NCBI GenBank assembly: GCA_031551765.1
Contig: JAVBNC010000033.1
Location: forward strand, 1-16,159
DNA from: JAVBNC01 sp031551765
Lineage (GTDB): Bacteria; Desulfobacterota; Desulfovibrionia; Desulfovibrionales; Desulfovibrionaceae
DNA: 16,159 bases
Reading direction: 5' to 3'
Shown here: positions 1 to 9,697 of the stretch, in pieces
Layout of the letters: each line of letters begins with the position of its first letter
Numbering within the stretch: the first letter of the stretch is position 1
Notes under the pieces: model-generated
Databases searched by the model: none
What the model saw: the letters and a program-made list of their open reading frames with translations, nothing else
What the model was told of the DNA's origin: nothing
Program-made: the position numbers and the translations under genes

Positions 1-85
1 TATAGACTAGGGTTGTGCCCCCCTTCCCCCACCCCGGGGGCTCTCGCCTGCCTGGGGGAAAAAGCCGTACTTTTTTCGGGCAACT

Positions 86-1168
86 CTACCCCGCCTGGGG
101 CAGTTCTCTTTTAAATACCAGACGCCACAACGCGGCGTCCCTGGCCGGGCTCAAGGTGTTGCGCAGCCCCGGCCCGAAGGAAAGGGCGGAAACGGGCAGC
201 CGGGCGCGGATGCTGACGTTGATCAGCGGGCCGTACTGCTCCACTTCGTCCAGTTTGGTCCAGATCAGGCTCCCTTCCCGGCGGCTGTTGCCCGTTGCCT
301 GGGGCAGGTAGCGGGCCAGCAGCGAGCGGAACTGCGCCGGGCCGTACTGTGGGGAAAGCACCAGGTGCAGGGCGAAAGAGGGGTCTGAAAGGCCCAGTTC
401 CGCCAGCACGGCGTCCATGTGCTGTTCCCTGGAAAGGCTGGGCAGGTCCACGATGAAATAGTCGAAACTGCCGGAAGCGCTTTCCGCGTTGATAGCGGCC
501 CAGTCCATTTTGGAGCGGACCTCGCGGTAGTCCATGTCCGAGAGCTCCGCGTAATTTTTCAGCAAGAGGCGCCCGCCGCCCCTGTCCGCGTCCGCGTTGA
601 CCAGGCAGATGCGCGAGCCGGGCCGCATTTTGCGGATGGCCAAAGCCAGGCGCATGGCCACGGTGGTTTTGCCCACCCCGAAAGGCCCGGCCAGGAGGTG
701 CACGCGCTGGGGCCAGTTTTCCGGCCCCCAGGAACGCACCGGCACCATGTCCCCCAGCGGGGAGAGTATGGACGCGCCGGGTTCCGGCAACAGGCGGCGC
801 TGCAGGGTGAGCAGCACCTCGTCGTCCACGCCTTCGCGTTCCAGAAATTCAAGGGCCAGGCGCTGGCGCGGGGTGAGCTGCTCGAAGCGCAGTTCCGGCT
901 TCATCAGCGAGATAAGGTGCTGCTTGATGCTGCTCCACTCTTCCTGCCACTGGCGCCAGCCCGGGGGCATGGCCCCGTTGCCGCCCACGGGGGAAATATC
1001 GTCCCCCGCGCCGCTGTTCCGGTCCAGGGCGGCGGTGATTGTGACTTTCTTGGCCCCGTTTTCCTTGCTTTCGCGGGTTTCCAGAATCACGGCCTCCGGC
1101 CCCAGGTCCGCCTTGATGGCGGCCAGGAGGGAAGTGGTGGAAGTGCCGGTGTACGTTTTGACCTGCAT
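86..1168 (-). CDS. flhF: Flagellar biosynthesis GTPase FlhF
   Basis: FlhF is an SRP-type GTPase that sets the position and number of polar flagella by bringing early flagellar components to the pole. The 360-residue product has the typical FlhF N-terminus (MQVKTYTGTS, then a segment ending in AVILETR), a variable linker, and a GTPase domain with a P-loop GPFGVGKTT at residues 161-169. A guanine-specificity motif TKLDE follows in the C-terminal third. The second and third nucleotide motifs are unorthodox: NADADRGGGR stands where a DTYR-type motif is usual, and DLPSL where DTAGR is usual. The start overlaps the flhA stop by one base (TGATG), so translation is probably coupled. An flhG partner often comes next, but only 85 bases remain before the edge and no start is seen there. 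The family call is firm; the degree of GTPase activity is uncertain. Confidence 0.93.
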   Translation of the reverse strand: MQVKTYTGTSTTSLLAAIKADLGPEAVILETRESKENGAKKVTITAALDRNSGAGDDISPVGGNGAMPPGWRQWQEEWSSIKQHLISLMKPELRFEQLTPRQRLALEFLEREGVDDEVLLTLQRRLLPEPGASILSPLGDMVPVRSWGPENWPQRVHLLAGPFGVGKTTVAMRLALAIRKMRPGSRICLVNADADRGGGRLLLKNYAELSDMDYREVRSKMDWAAINAESASGSFDYFIVDLPSLSREQHMDAVLAELGLSDPSFALHLVLSPQYGPAQFRSLLARYLPQATGNSRREGSLIWTKLDEVEQYGPLINVSIRARLPVSALSFGPGLRNTLSPARDAALWRLVFKRELPQAG

Positions 1169-3321
1169 CAGTCTATCCCTGCGCTGCCCACGGAAGTGAG
1201 CCGGATGTCAGACGGGATTTCCGCCTGGGAAATAACGGGCACGGTGGGCAGGAAACGCATGACCAGCTGGGCCAGGTGGGGCCGGCTCATGGGGGAAGCC
1301 AGCACCACCGGCTGCCCGTCCGTGCCCACGGCGTTTTCCACGGCGGCGTTGATGCGCTGCATCAGCCGCTGGGCCGTGGCCGGGTTCATGGCAAGGTAAC
1401 TGCCGCCTTCCACCTGGCGCACGGATTCCTGCATCACCTGTTCCGCTTTGGGGTCCAAAGTAATGATGGGGAGCGCCCCCTGTGAATCCATGTAGGGCTT
1501 TACGATGGTCCGCGCAAGTCTTTCCCGCACGTATTCGGTCAGCTGTTCGGGGCTCTTCACGGCCGGGCCGTTGTCCGCCAGGGCTTCCACTATGGTCAGA
1601 AGGTCGCGGATGGAGACGTTTTCGCGCAAGAGGTTCTGCAGCACGCGCTGCACCACGCCCAGCGGCAACACGCCGGGCACCAGTTCTTCCACGGCCTTGG
1701 GCGCGGTCTTGGCCAGGTTGTCCAAAAGGCCCTGCACTTCCTGGCGGCCCAGGAAATCGGCCAGGTGGCGGCGGAACACTTCCGTCAAATGGGTGGCGAT
1801 GACCGTGGACGGGTCCACCACGGTGTAGCCGGCCAGCATGGCTTCTTCCTTCTGCGCTTCCGGCACCCACACGGCGGGCAGGTTGAAGGCGGGTTCGCGG
1901 GTTTCCACGCCGCGTATCTTGTGCTTGGCGTTGCCGGGGTCCATGGCCAAAAGGTGATCGACCAGTATTTCCGCGCTGGCCACTTCGTTGCCCTTGATGA
2001 GCAGGCAGTACTGGCCGGGCTTGAGCTGCAGATTGTCGCGCAGATGCAGGGACGGGATGACCACGCCGGTATCCAGGGCGAACTGGCGGCGGATGGAGCG
2101 GATGCGGGAGAGCAGGTTGCCGTTCTGGTCCTCGTCCACCAGGGGGATAAGGCCGTAGCCCACTTCCAGTTCCAGGGTGTCCAGGGGCAGCAGGGCGGCC
2201 ACTTCTTCCGGCGTGTCAAAGGCGCCTTCGCCCTTGCCCTTGGCGGGACCGCCCGCGCCCTTGGCGCCGCCCTTGCCCGCGGCCTTGGAGCCGGCCTGGC
2301 CCATGGCGTCTTCGCCGCCCTTGCCGCCGTTGTCCAGAAGGTAGGCCACACCGGCGGTGATGCCCGCGAAGGTGACGAAAGGCAGGAAGGGCATGCCGGG
2401 CACCAGGGCGAAAATGCCCAGCACGGCGCTGACCAGCTTGAGGGCCCGGGAGTTGTAGGTCAACTGGCCGATGAACTCTTCGCCCAATTTCGCTTCGGAA
2501 GCGGCGCGGGAAACGATGATACCGGCGGCCGTGGAAGTGATGATGGACGGGATGGTGGCCACCAGGCCGTCGCCGATGGTCAGCAGGGTATAGGTCTGCA
2601 GGGCGGCTTCCCAGCTCATGCCCTTTTGCAGCACGCCCAAAAGCACGCCGCCGATAATGTTGATCAGCAGAATGAACATGCCCGCGTTCACGTCGCCCTG
2701 CACGAACTTGCCCGCGCCGTCCATGGCGCCGTAGAAGTCGGCTTCCTTGCGGATGGTGTTGCGGCGGTTGGTGGCTTCCTCTTCGTCGATAAGACCGGCG
2801 TTCAGGTCGGCCTCAATGGCCATCTGCTTGCCGGGCATGGCGTCCAGGGTGAAACGCGCGGCCACTTCCGCGATGCGCGTGGTGCCGGAAGTGATGACCA
2901 TCTTGTTCAGGATGAACAGGATCAGGAACACCACCGCGCCGATAATGTAGTTGCCGCCGACCACGAATTCGCCGAAAGCCTGAATGACGTGGCCCGCCGC
3001 GTCCGTGCCCTTGTCCCCGTGCATGAGGATGAGCCGGGTGGAAGCCACGTTCAGCGCCAGGCGCAGCAGGGTGGACACCAGCAAGAGGGACGGGAACACC
3101 GAAAATTCCAGAGGGGAGAGCATGAACATGGAGGTGACGAGCACCACCAGGGACAGGGAAATGGACAGGCAGAGCATCATGTCCAGCAAAAAGGTGTGCA
3201 CCGGCACCAGCATGACGAAGAGAATGACCACAACGCCGCCGGCCAGGAGGATATCCCCCTGGCGGGCAAAGCGTTGGTAGTCTATTTTTGGGGCGCCCGT
3301 TTGTTTTGCTGCTGTTGCCAT
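1168..3321 (-). CDS. flhA: Flagellar type III export gate protein FlhA
   Basis: FlhA is the largest membrane component of the flagellar export gate; its membrane part helps couple the proton gradient to export and its cytosolic ring docks chaperone-substrate complexes. The 717-residue protein has a hydrophobic N-terminal half with about eight membrane segments. The conserved cytoplasmic loop at about residues 145-215 contains GTTRIAEVAARFTLDAMPGK and GAMDGAGKFVQGD. A long cytosolic domain begins near residue 370. Between the two halves, residues 331-367 form a Gly/Lys/Ala-rich linker that seems longer and more repetitive than usual, and the total is somewhat above the roughly 690 residues typical of the family. 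An AAGGAAG ribosome site precedes the ATG. The gene lies 26 bases after flhB and overlaps flhF by one base, consistent with one operon. Confidence 0.96.
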   Translation of the reverse strand: MATAAKQTGAPKIDYQRFARQGDILLAGGVVVILFVMLVPVHTFLLDMMLCLSISLSLVVLVTSMFMLSPLEFSVFPSLLLVSTLLRLALNVASTRLILMHGDKGTDAAGHVIQAFGEFVVGGNYIIGAVVFLILFILNKMVITSGTTRIAEVAARFTLDAMPGKQMAIEADLNAGLIDEEEATNRRNTIRKEADFYGAMDGAGKFVQGDVNAGMFILLINIIGGVLLGVLQKGMSWEAALQTYTLLTIGDGLVATIPSIITSTAAGIIVSRAASEAKLGEEFIGQLTYNSRALKLVSAVLGIFALVPGMPFLPFVTFAGITAGVAYLLDNGGKGGEDAMGQAGSKAAGKGGAKGAGGPAKGKGEGAFDTPEEVAALLPLDTLELEVGYGLIPLVDEDQNGNLLSRIRSIRRQFALDTGVVIPSLHLRDNLQLKPGQYCLLIKGNEVASAEILVDHLLAMDPGNAKHKIRGVETREPAFNLPAVWVPEAQKEEAMLAGYTVVDPSTVIATHLTEVFRRHLADFLGRQEVQGLLDNLAKTAPKAVEELVPGVLPLGVVQRVLQNLLRENVSIRDLLTIVEALADNGPAVKSPEQLTEYVRERLARTIVKPYMDSQGALPIITLDPKAEQVMQESVRQVEGGSYLAMNPATAQRLMQRINAAVENAVGTDGQPVVLASPMSRPHLAQLVMRFLPTVPVISQAEIPSDIRLTSVGSAGID

Positions 3322-3347
3322 GATTTTGACTTCCTTTTACCCGCCCG

Positions 3348-4448
3348 TCATTTCTTCGACATCTTGATGTTCTGGGCGGAATTGGCGCGGGGCTTGATTT
3401 TCCAGATCTGCGCGAGGATGGCGGCCACCGCCTGGTAGAGGTCCTCGGGTATCATGTCGCCCACGTCCACCTGCTTATACAAAGCCCGTGCCAGAGGCAC
3501 GTTTTCGCGTATGGGCACGCCGTTTTCCCTGGCTATCTCCTTGATTTTCTCGGCCATTTTGTCCGCGCCCATGGCCACCACCACCGGGGCCGGGGCTTCC
3601 ATGGTGTTGTAGCGCAGCGCCACGGCAATGTGCGTGGGGTTGGTGATGACCACGTCCGCTTTGGGCACTTCCTGCATCATGCGGCGCACGCTCATCTGCA
3701 TCATTTTCTGGCGCTGCTTGCTCTTGATGGCCGGGTCGCCTTCCTGCTGGCGGCGCTCGTCCTTGACTTCGTCCTTGGTCATTTTCAGGTTTTCGCCGTA
3801 GTCCCAGCGGGTGTAGAAAAAGTCCACGGCCGCGATGATGAGCATGGGGATAAGCGCGTACTTGACCACCTGAAAGCCCATGCCCAAAAGGTACGCGGTC
3901 ACGCCGGAAGCGTCGGTGTAGTAGAGCGCCGCGAACTTGGGCATTTCCGCCTTGATGACCAGCCAGGGCGCGATCCCGATGCACGCGGCCTGGAGCAGGC
4001 TTTTGCCCATGCGGATAAAGGTGTCCAGGGAAAAGAACATCCGCTTGATGCCGTTGAAAATATTGAAGCGCGCGGCCTTGAACTCGAACACCTTGGTGGT
4101 CCACAGGGAACCCACTTGCACGCGCAGGGCCGCAAAGGCCACCAGCGCGATAAAGAACATGATGGGCAGCAGCATTCTGGCCAGTTCCACGGCCAGGGAA
4201 AAGGACAGGGCCACCACGTCGGTGATGTTGGGGGAAAAGGTCAGAATGGCCGTGGACAGGAAATGGCGGAACAGGCCCATCATGTCCTTGCCGATGTAAG
4301 AAATCCAGAAATTCAGCCCCACCAGGCCCGCCAGAACGGTAAGCGCCTTGCCTACCTCCTGGGACTTCATCACGTTGCCCTCTTCGCGGGCTTTACGGAT
4401 TCGTTTTGGTGTTGCTGCTTCTGTTCTGCTTGGGTCTTGCTGCGGCAT
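3348..4448 (-). CDS. flhB: Flagellar export switch protein FlhB
   Basis: FlhB controls the switch in export specificity from rod and hook proteins to filament proteins. The 366-residue product has a basic N-terminus (KRIRKAREEG), about four membrane segments between residues 35 and 215, and a charged cytosolic linker. The autocleavage site NPTH is at residues 270-273, where family members cut themselves between Asn and Pro. The C-terminal cytosolic domain then continues with GADKMAEKIKEIA and VPLARALY. All elements needed for self-cleavage look intact and the length is normal for a flagellar (not virulence) FlhB. Only 12 bases separate it from the upstream fliR stop, so the two genes are probably cotranscribed. 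Confidence 0.96.
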   Translation of the reverse strand: MPQQDPSRTEAATPKRIRKAREEGNVMKSQEVGKALTVLAGLVGLNFWISYIGKDMMGLFRHFLSTAILTFSPNITDVVALSFSLAVELARMLLPIMFFIALVAFAALRVQVGSLWTTKVFEFKAARFNIFNGIKRMFFSLDTFIRMGKSLLQAACIGIAPWLVIKAEMPKFAALYYTDASGVTAYLLGMGFQVVKYALIPMLIIAAVDFFYTRWDYGENLKMTKDEVKDERRQQEGDPAIKSKQRQKMMQMSVRRMMQEVPKADVVITNPTHIAVALRYNTMEAPAPVVVAMGADKMAEKIKEIARENGVPIRENVPLARALYKQVDVGDMIPEDLYQAVAAILAQIWKIKPRANSAQNIKMSKK

Positions 4449-4460
4449 GACCGTCCGTCC

Positions 4461-5261
4461 TTAGGGAAGAAGCGCTCTGGGGGCGCCGGATTCCAAGATG
4501 TTCTGGAACATGGGGGAAAGGCCCAGGATCAGATCTTCCATTTCCCGGCCCAGAATGGTGAACAGCATGCCCATGAAGAAAAAGCCCACGGCGATTTTCA
4601 GCGGCATGCCTATCATCAGCAGGTTCATCTGCGGGGCGGCCCGGGCCATAAGCGCCAGGGCCAGCTCTATGAGGAACAGGGAAGCCAGCACCGGGGCCGC
4701 TATTTTGACGGCCAGCACGAACATTTCCGCGGAAAGCTCCAGCACGTCCTTGATCAGCATGGGGGTGAACAAGAGCCCGCCCGGCGGGATAAGCCCGAAG
4801 GTGGCGGCCAGCGCCCTGAGCAGATGCAAATGCCCGTCCAGGGCCAGAAAGCAGAGCAGGGCCACCATGTACAACAGGTGCGAGGTAATGCCGATTTGCG
4901 CGCCGGACATGGGGTCCACGGCGTTGGCCATGGAAAAGCCCATCTGAAAGCCCAGCATCTGGCCGCCGGTCTGGATGCCCGCGAAAATGAAGTGCACGGC
5001 CAGGCCGAGCAAGAGGCCCATGAGCAGCTCGCCCAGCAGCATCAGCGCCAGGGTCATCAGGTGGCCGGGGAAAAGCGAGCCGTCTATGGTCAGGTGCGGC
5101 CAGAGCGCCATGGTCAAAACCAGGCAGAAAGCCCCCTTGACCTGCACGGGAATATTGTCCCCGCCGTAGAAGGGCAGCATGAACACCACCAGGCTCACCC
5201 GGAAAAAGGTGAGCCAGAAGCTGCTGATGGCGAGCTGGTTAAAGGTGAAGAGCTGTTCCAT
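4461..5261 (-). CDS. fliR: Flagellar export gate protein FliR
   Basis: FliR is an integral membrane protein that, with FliP and FliQ, forms the core of the flagellar export gate in the centre of the basal body. The 266-residue product is strongly hydrophobic with about six membrane segments and has the family's N-terminal pattern (QLAISSFWLTFFRVS and then LPFYGG) and length. It is the first gene of the visible run fliR-flhB-flhA-flhF. No good ribosome binding site stands directly before the ATG (TTACACCCCGGCC precedes it) and no better in-frame start was found, so initiation may be weak. The promoter should lie in the divergent region upstream. fliP and fliQ, often adjacent, are not in the window. 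Confidence 0.94.
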   Translation of the reverse strand: MEQLFTFNQLAISSFWLTFFRVSLVVFMLPFYGGDNIPVQVKGAFCLVLTMALWPHLTIDGSLFPGHLMTLALMLLGELLMGLLLGLAVHFIFAGIQTGGQMLGFQMGFSMANAVDPMSGAQIGITSHLLYMVALLCFLALDGHLHLLRALAATFGLIPPGGLLFTPMLIKDVLELSAEMFVLAVKIAAPVLASLFLIELALALMARAAPQMNLLMIGMPLKIAVGFFFMGMLFTILGREMEDLILGLSPMFQNILESGAPRALLP

Positions 5262-5714
5262 GGCCGGGGTGTAAGCAAGATGCGTTCCTTTGAAGAATAA
5301 TTTGTTAAATTGCGGTGTTGTGTGTTCAGGGAAAAGTAATTGTCAAGACTCCGCCGTTTTGAAGAACGGTGGTACGCAGGGTGTGCCAGGGCGCTCAGAC
5401 CTTCGAATTTTTTCCGCGCCGACGCCCGACCGCACACGCGCAAGATTCCCAGATGTGGGAACCGGAGTTGTGTTAACGCTCGGATCGCCGGCGCGTAAAA
5501 AATTCGAAGGCATCGCGCCTCGCATCAGGGGTACCGGCCCGCGGGGTGGGGGTGAAAGGCACCATGCGCGCATGAGGGGGCGCGTGATTCCAGCCTTGAC
5601 GGATAGGGGCGCTCTTGTCAGCGGGCGGGAAGTCTGGCACCGTGGTGTGCGTGCGGAATAACGGCCAGGCGCTTGGCAACGCCGCCCGGATATATTTGCA
5701 ACCATGGAGGACAT
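5262..5714. other. Divergent intergenic region between fliR and the IMP cyclohydrolase gene
   Basis: These 453 bases separate divergently transcribed genes and must hold both promoters. The part next to fliR (5285-5350) is clearly AT-richer than its surroundings. On the minus strand a perfect TTGACA hexamer sits at 5346-5341, but no convincing -10 box follows at the right distance. A small hairpin is formed by 5351-5358 and 5365-5372, and a larger inverted repeat lies at 5400-5510. Open frames crossing the region have no recognisable domain or ribosome site and are not called as genes. No specific promoter could be fixed. Confidence 0.6.
5400..5510. repeat. 22-base inverted repeat with a 67-base spacer
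   Basis: The left arm at 5400-5421 (CCTTCGAATTTTTT, then CCGCGCCG) is the reverse complement of the right arm at 5489-5510, with a single C/A mismatch in 22 positions. Inside the spacer a smaller hairpin, TTCCCAGATGTGGGAA, lies at 5446-5461. No target-site duplication is visible outside the arms. It could be a paired operator, a transcript structure, or the remains of a small mobile element; the sequence alone does not decide. Confidence 0.75.
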
Positions 5715-6308
5715 ATGGATCTTTTGCCCATCAAACGGGCGCTCTTAAGCGTGACGGACAAAACCAACCTGGTGCCTTTCGCGGAATTTCTGGTGGCGGG
5801 CGGGGCGGAACTGGTTTCCACCGGCGGCACCTTTGCCGCGCTGAAAGGGGCGGGCCTGCCCGTCACCCAGGTCAGCGAGGTCACGGGCTTTCCGGAAATA
5901 CTGGGCGGCCGGGTCAAGACCCTGCATCCCAAGATTCACGGCGGCATTCTGGCGGACAAGGACGACCCGGAACACCTGGCCACCCTGAAAGAGCACAGCA
6001 TAGCGCCCTTTGACTGCATTTGCGTGAACCTCTACAACTTTGCCGGCATTGTGGGCAAAGGCCTGGACCTTCGCTCCGTGGTGGAGGAAATAGACATCGG
6101 CGGGCCGTGCATGCTGCGGGCTTCCGCCAAGAACTTCCACTCCGTGCTGGTGGTGCCGGGCATAGAGCACTACCCCAGAGTGCGGCGGGAACTGGAAAAT
6201 AACGGCATGAAAGCGCCCCTGCCCCTGCGCCGGGACATGGCCGTGGCCACCTTTGCCGCCACCTGCGCCTATGACAAGATGATTTCCGAGTATCTGGGCC
6301 GAAACTAG
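5715..6308 (+). CDS. purH: Stand-alone IMP cyclohydrolase (PurH N-terminal domain only)
   Basis: This enzyme closes the ring of FAICAR to give IMP, the last step of de novo purine synthesis, in the cytosol. The 197-residue product matches the methylglyoxal-synthase-like half of bifunctional PurH throughout: KRALLSVTDKTN at the start, LVSTGGTFAAL, then GFPEILGGRVKTLHPKIHGG, VNLYNF, and DIGGPCMLRASAKN. It then stops cleanly where the fused AICAR transformylase domain would begin, so the formylation step must be done by a separate protein. The chosen ATG has GGAGG at 5706-5710 just upstream; a longer in-frame reading from 5673 lacks a good site. The gene is monocistronic, divergent from fliR, and followed by a strong terminator. 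The symbol purH covers only the cyclohydrolase half. Confidence 0.93.
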   Translation: MDLLPIKRALLSVTDKTNLVPFAEFLVAGGAELVSTGGTFAALKGAGLPVTQVSEVTGFPEILGGRVKTLHPKIHGGILADKDDPEHLATLKEHSIAPFDCICVNLYNFAGIVGKGLDLRSVVEEIDIGGPCMLRASAKNFHSVLVVPGIEHYPRVRRELENNGMKAPLPLRRDMAVATFAATCAYDKMISEYLGRN

Positions 6309-6321
6309 ACGGCCACACATG

Positions 6322-6369
6322 AAAAAACCCGGACCGGAAAGGAAACGCCCTTTCCGGTCCGGGTTTTTT
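6322..6369. terminator. Strong bidirectional intrinsic terminator
   Basis: A perfect 21-base stem (6322-6342 with 6349-6369) closes a six-base loop AAACGC. The GC-rich part of the stem, CCCGGACCGG, is flanked by six A residues on the left and six T residues on the right, so transcripts from either strand end in a U run. It sits between the convergent cyclohydrolase and histidine kinase genes and can serve both. Confidence 0.95.
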
Positions 6370-6384
6370 CGCGGGAACGCTTAA

Positions 6385-6455
6385 ATAGCTGCCGAAGCCA
6401 ATTAAGAATGAGAGCAGGGCAGCGCCCTGCTTCGACTCTTCATTGGCTTCGGCAG

Positions 6456-6459
<4 letters not shown>
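6385..6459. repeat. Imperfect palindrome made of two copies of a dispersed repeat
   Basis: The arms 6385-6420 and 6424-6459 are inverted copies matching at 31 of 36 positions, around the centre base 6422. The right arm, read on the minus strand, begins with the stop codon of the histidine kinase gene (TAG) and continues with CTGCCGAAGCCAATGAAGAG. The same sequence follows the receiver gene at 9476-9512. The minus-strand kinase transcript would end in a long hairpin here. Confidence 0.88.
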
Positions 6460-8819
<2,360 letters not shown>

Positions 8820-8919
8820 GGAGCGGCACCTTTTGATCCAGTCCAGTATCCGGAGAATATGGCGGTCGCGCGGAACATGCCCGGCCGCGTTCTGCCCAAC
8901 GCACTTTATGTACTTTATG

Positions 8920-8948
8920 ATAGTAACGCAGTTTATCCCGCAACGCAA
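8920..8948 (-). promoter_or_regulatory. Candidate promoter of the histidine kinase gene
   Basis: On the minus strand a TTGCGT hexamer (8948-8943) is followed after 17 bases by TACTAT (8925-8920), a reasonable housekeeping-type -35/-10 pair in an AT-rich island. Transcription would begin about 95 bases before the ATG at 8819. Just downstream two tandem CATAAAGT-like words lie at 8903-8919, possibly a binding site. This is pattern matching only. Confidence 0.4.
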
Positions 8949-9037
8949 ATCGATTCGCCGAAAAAACGGGCCGCGGTCGGTCCACTCTTCCTCTTTCATT
9001 TTCCGGAAAAAGTAGCGGGAAAACATTCCCAACGCTC

Positions 9038-9065
9038 TTGTTTTCTCCCCGTCCTCCGCTATTAT
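9038..9065 (+). promoter_or_regulatory. Candidate promoter of the truncated receiver gene
   Basis: TTGTTT at 9038-9043 and TATTAT at 9060-9065 are spaced by 16 bases and lie about 90 bases before the start at 9155. The -10 box matches the consensus at five of six positions; the -35 box is weaker. It points away from the kinase promoter, so the two genes appear to be divergently transcribed. Confidence 0.4.
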
Positions 9066-9154
9066 GGGAAAACCTGGCCCCTCTGTTCCGTGCGCATGAG
9101 GATACCCGGCGCCGCTGCGGGTTTCCGGGGCCGGGCCACACAGGAGGCAACGCC

Positions 9155-9478
9155 ATGAGCGCGCATGCGGAAAATGCCAGTTCTCGTTTGCTGCTGTTAA
9201 GTGTGGCCGTGGGGCTGGCCAAGCGGCTGCTGCTGGTGGAAGACAACGAGATCAACCGCGAGATAGCTTTCGCGTACCTGGAAGGCACGGAACTGGACGT
9301 GGACGTGGCGGAAAACGGGGCCGAGGCGCTGGAAAAATACCTGGCTGGCCCCGGCGCCTACGACCTTGTGCTGATGGACGTGCACATGCCCGTCATGGAC
9401 GGCCACCTCGCCAAACCCATGAACACCGACGACGTTATGCGGACCTTGCTGCAGTACCTGGCCGGAAAAAGGCAGTAG
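9155..9478 (+). pseudogene. Internally deleted response-regulator receiver domain
   Basis: The 107-residue product starts like a receiver domain: acidic pair Glu29-Asp30 (LLLVEDNEINREIA) and phosphoacceptor Asp75 in LVLMDVHMPVMDG. It then jumps from MDG (residues 81-83) straight to HLAKPMNTDDV with Lys87. Compared with the receiver of the neighbouring kinase, about 42 residues are missing, namely the helix, strand and switch Ser/Thr between MDG and the GH-KP loop. The first ~22 residues include a short hydrophobic stretch (LLLLSVAVGLA) that may be the remnant of a membrane segment. The start is supported by AGGAGG at 9142-9147. A normal receiver fold is unlikely, so this is probably a decayed remnant of a hybrid kinase, although the reading frame, ribosome site and a plausible promoter are intact and a small expressed protein cannot be excluded. 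Confidence 0.75.
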
Positions 9479-9512
9479 CTGTCGAAGCCAATGAAGAGTC
9501 GAAGCAGGGCGC
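9476..9512 (+). repeat. Dispersed 37-base repeat at the 3' end of the receiver gene
   Basis: From its TAG stop codon onward this segment (TAGCTGTCGAAGCCAATGAA and on to GGGCGC) matches the reverse complement of 6422-6458 at 36 of 37 positions. The match starts exactly at the stop codons of the two genes; the coding sequences before it differ. Relative to each other the two copies are inverted and flank the kinase-receiver segment. Confidence 0.9.
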
Positions 9513-9640
9513 AATGCGGCACGTCCTGTGCCGCCCCCTTCGGGCGTAGCTACGCTCCGGGCGCAACCGCCTCCTGCGGTTGCGAGATCCCTGCGCCCGC
9601 CAAGGGGCGCGCCCCTGGGAACCCATTCCGGGGGTATAAA
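9513..9640 (+). other. Chain of GC-rich stem-loops, no gene
   Basis: Several perfect small hairpins or palindromes follow one another: 9516-9522 with 9528-9534 (GCGGCAC), the palindrome GCGTAGCTACGC at 9544-9555, 9562-9570 with 9576-9584 (CGCAACCGC, loop CTCCT), and the palindrome GGGGCGCGCCCC at 9604-9615. No credible reading frame is present. The region may form a structured 3' transcript end, a non-coding RNA, or part of a larger repeat; its function is unknown. Confidence 0.55.
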
Positions 9641-9697
9641 AAGGCGGTGCCTGTCTGTTGCCGGGTGCGGGCTTGAAAGGCTGAAACGGGCACGACA

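Noticed and set aside
1765..3438. Long plus-strand open frame opposite flhA
   Set aside because: It mirrors flhA in a GC-rich genome and gives a His/Gln/Gly-rich protein with no domain; flhA on the other strand is certain.
5371..5395. Possible sigma-54 promoter for fliR (minus strand TGGCAC then TGCG)
   Set aside because: The GG and GC elements are only 8 bases apart instead of the required 10, so the site would not fit the sigma-54 consensus.
5632..5656. Possible sigma-54 promoter for the IMP cyclohydrolase gene (TGGCACCGTGG then TGCG)
   Set aside because: The spacing between the GG and GC elements is one base too long and the downstream element is weak.
5290..5661. Open frames in the fliR to cyclohydrolase intergenic region
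   Set aside because: Overlapping frames on both strands, no ribosome sites, no domains; they cross the inverted repeat, and composition looks non-coding.
8820..9032. N-terminal extension of the histidine kinase to a start at 9032
   Set aside because: The added 71 residues have no domain, would cover the AT-rich promoter region, and a good ribosome site precedes the inner ATG at 8819.
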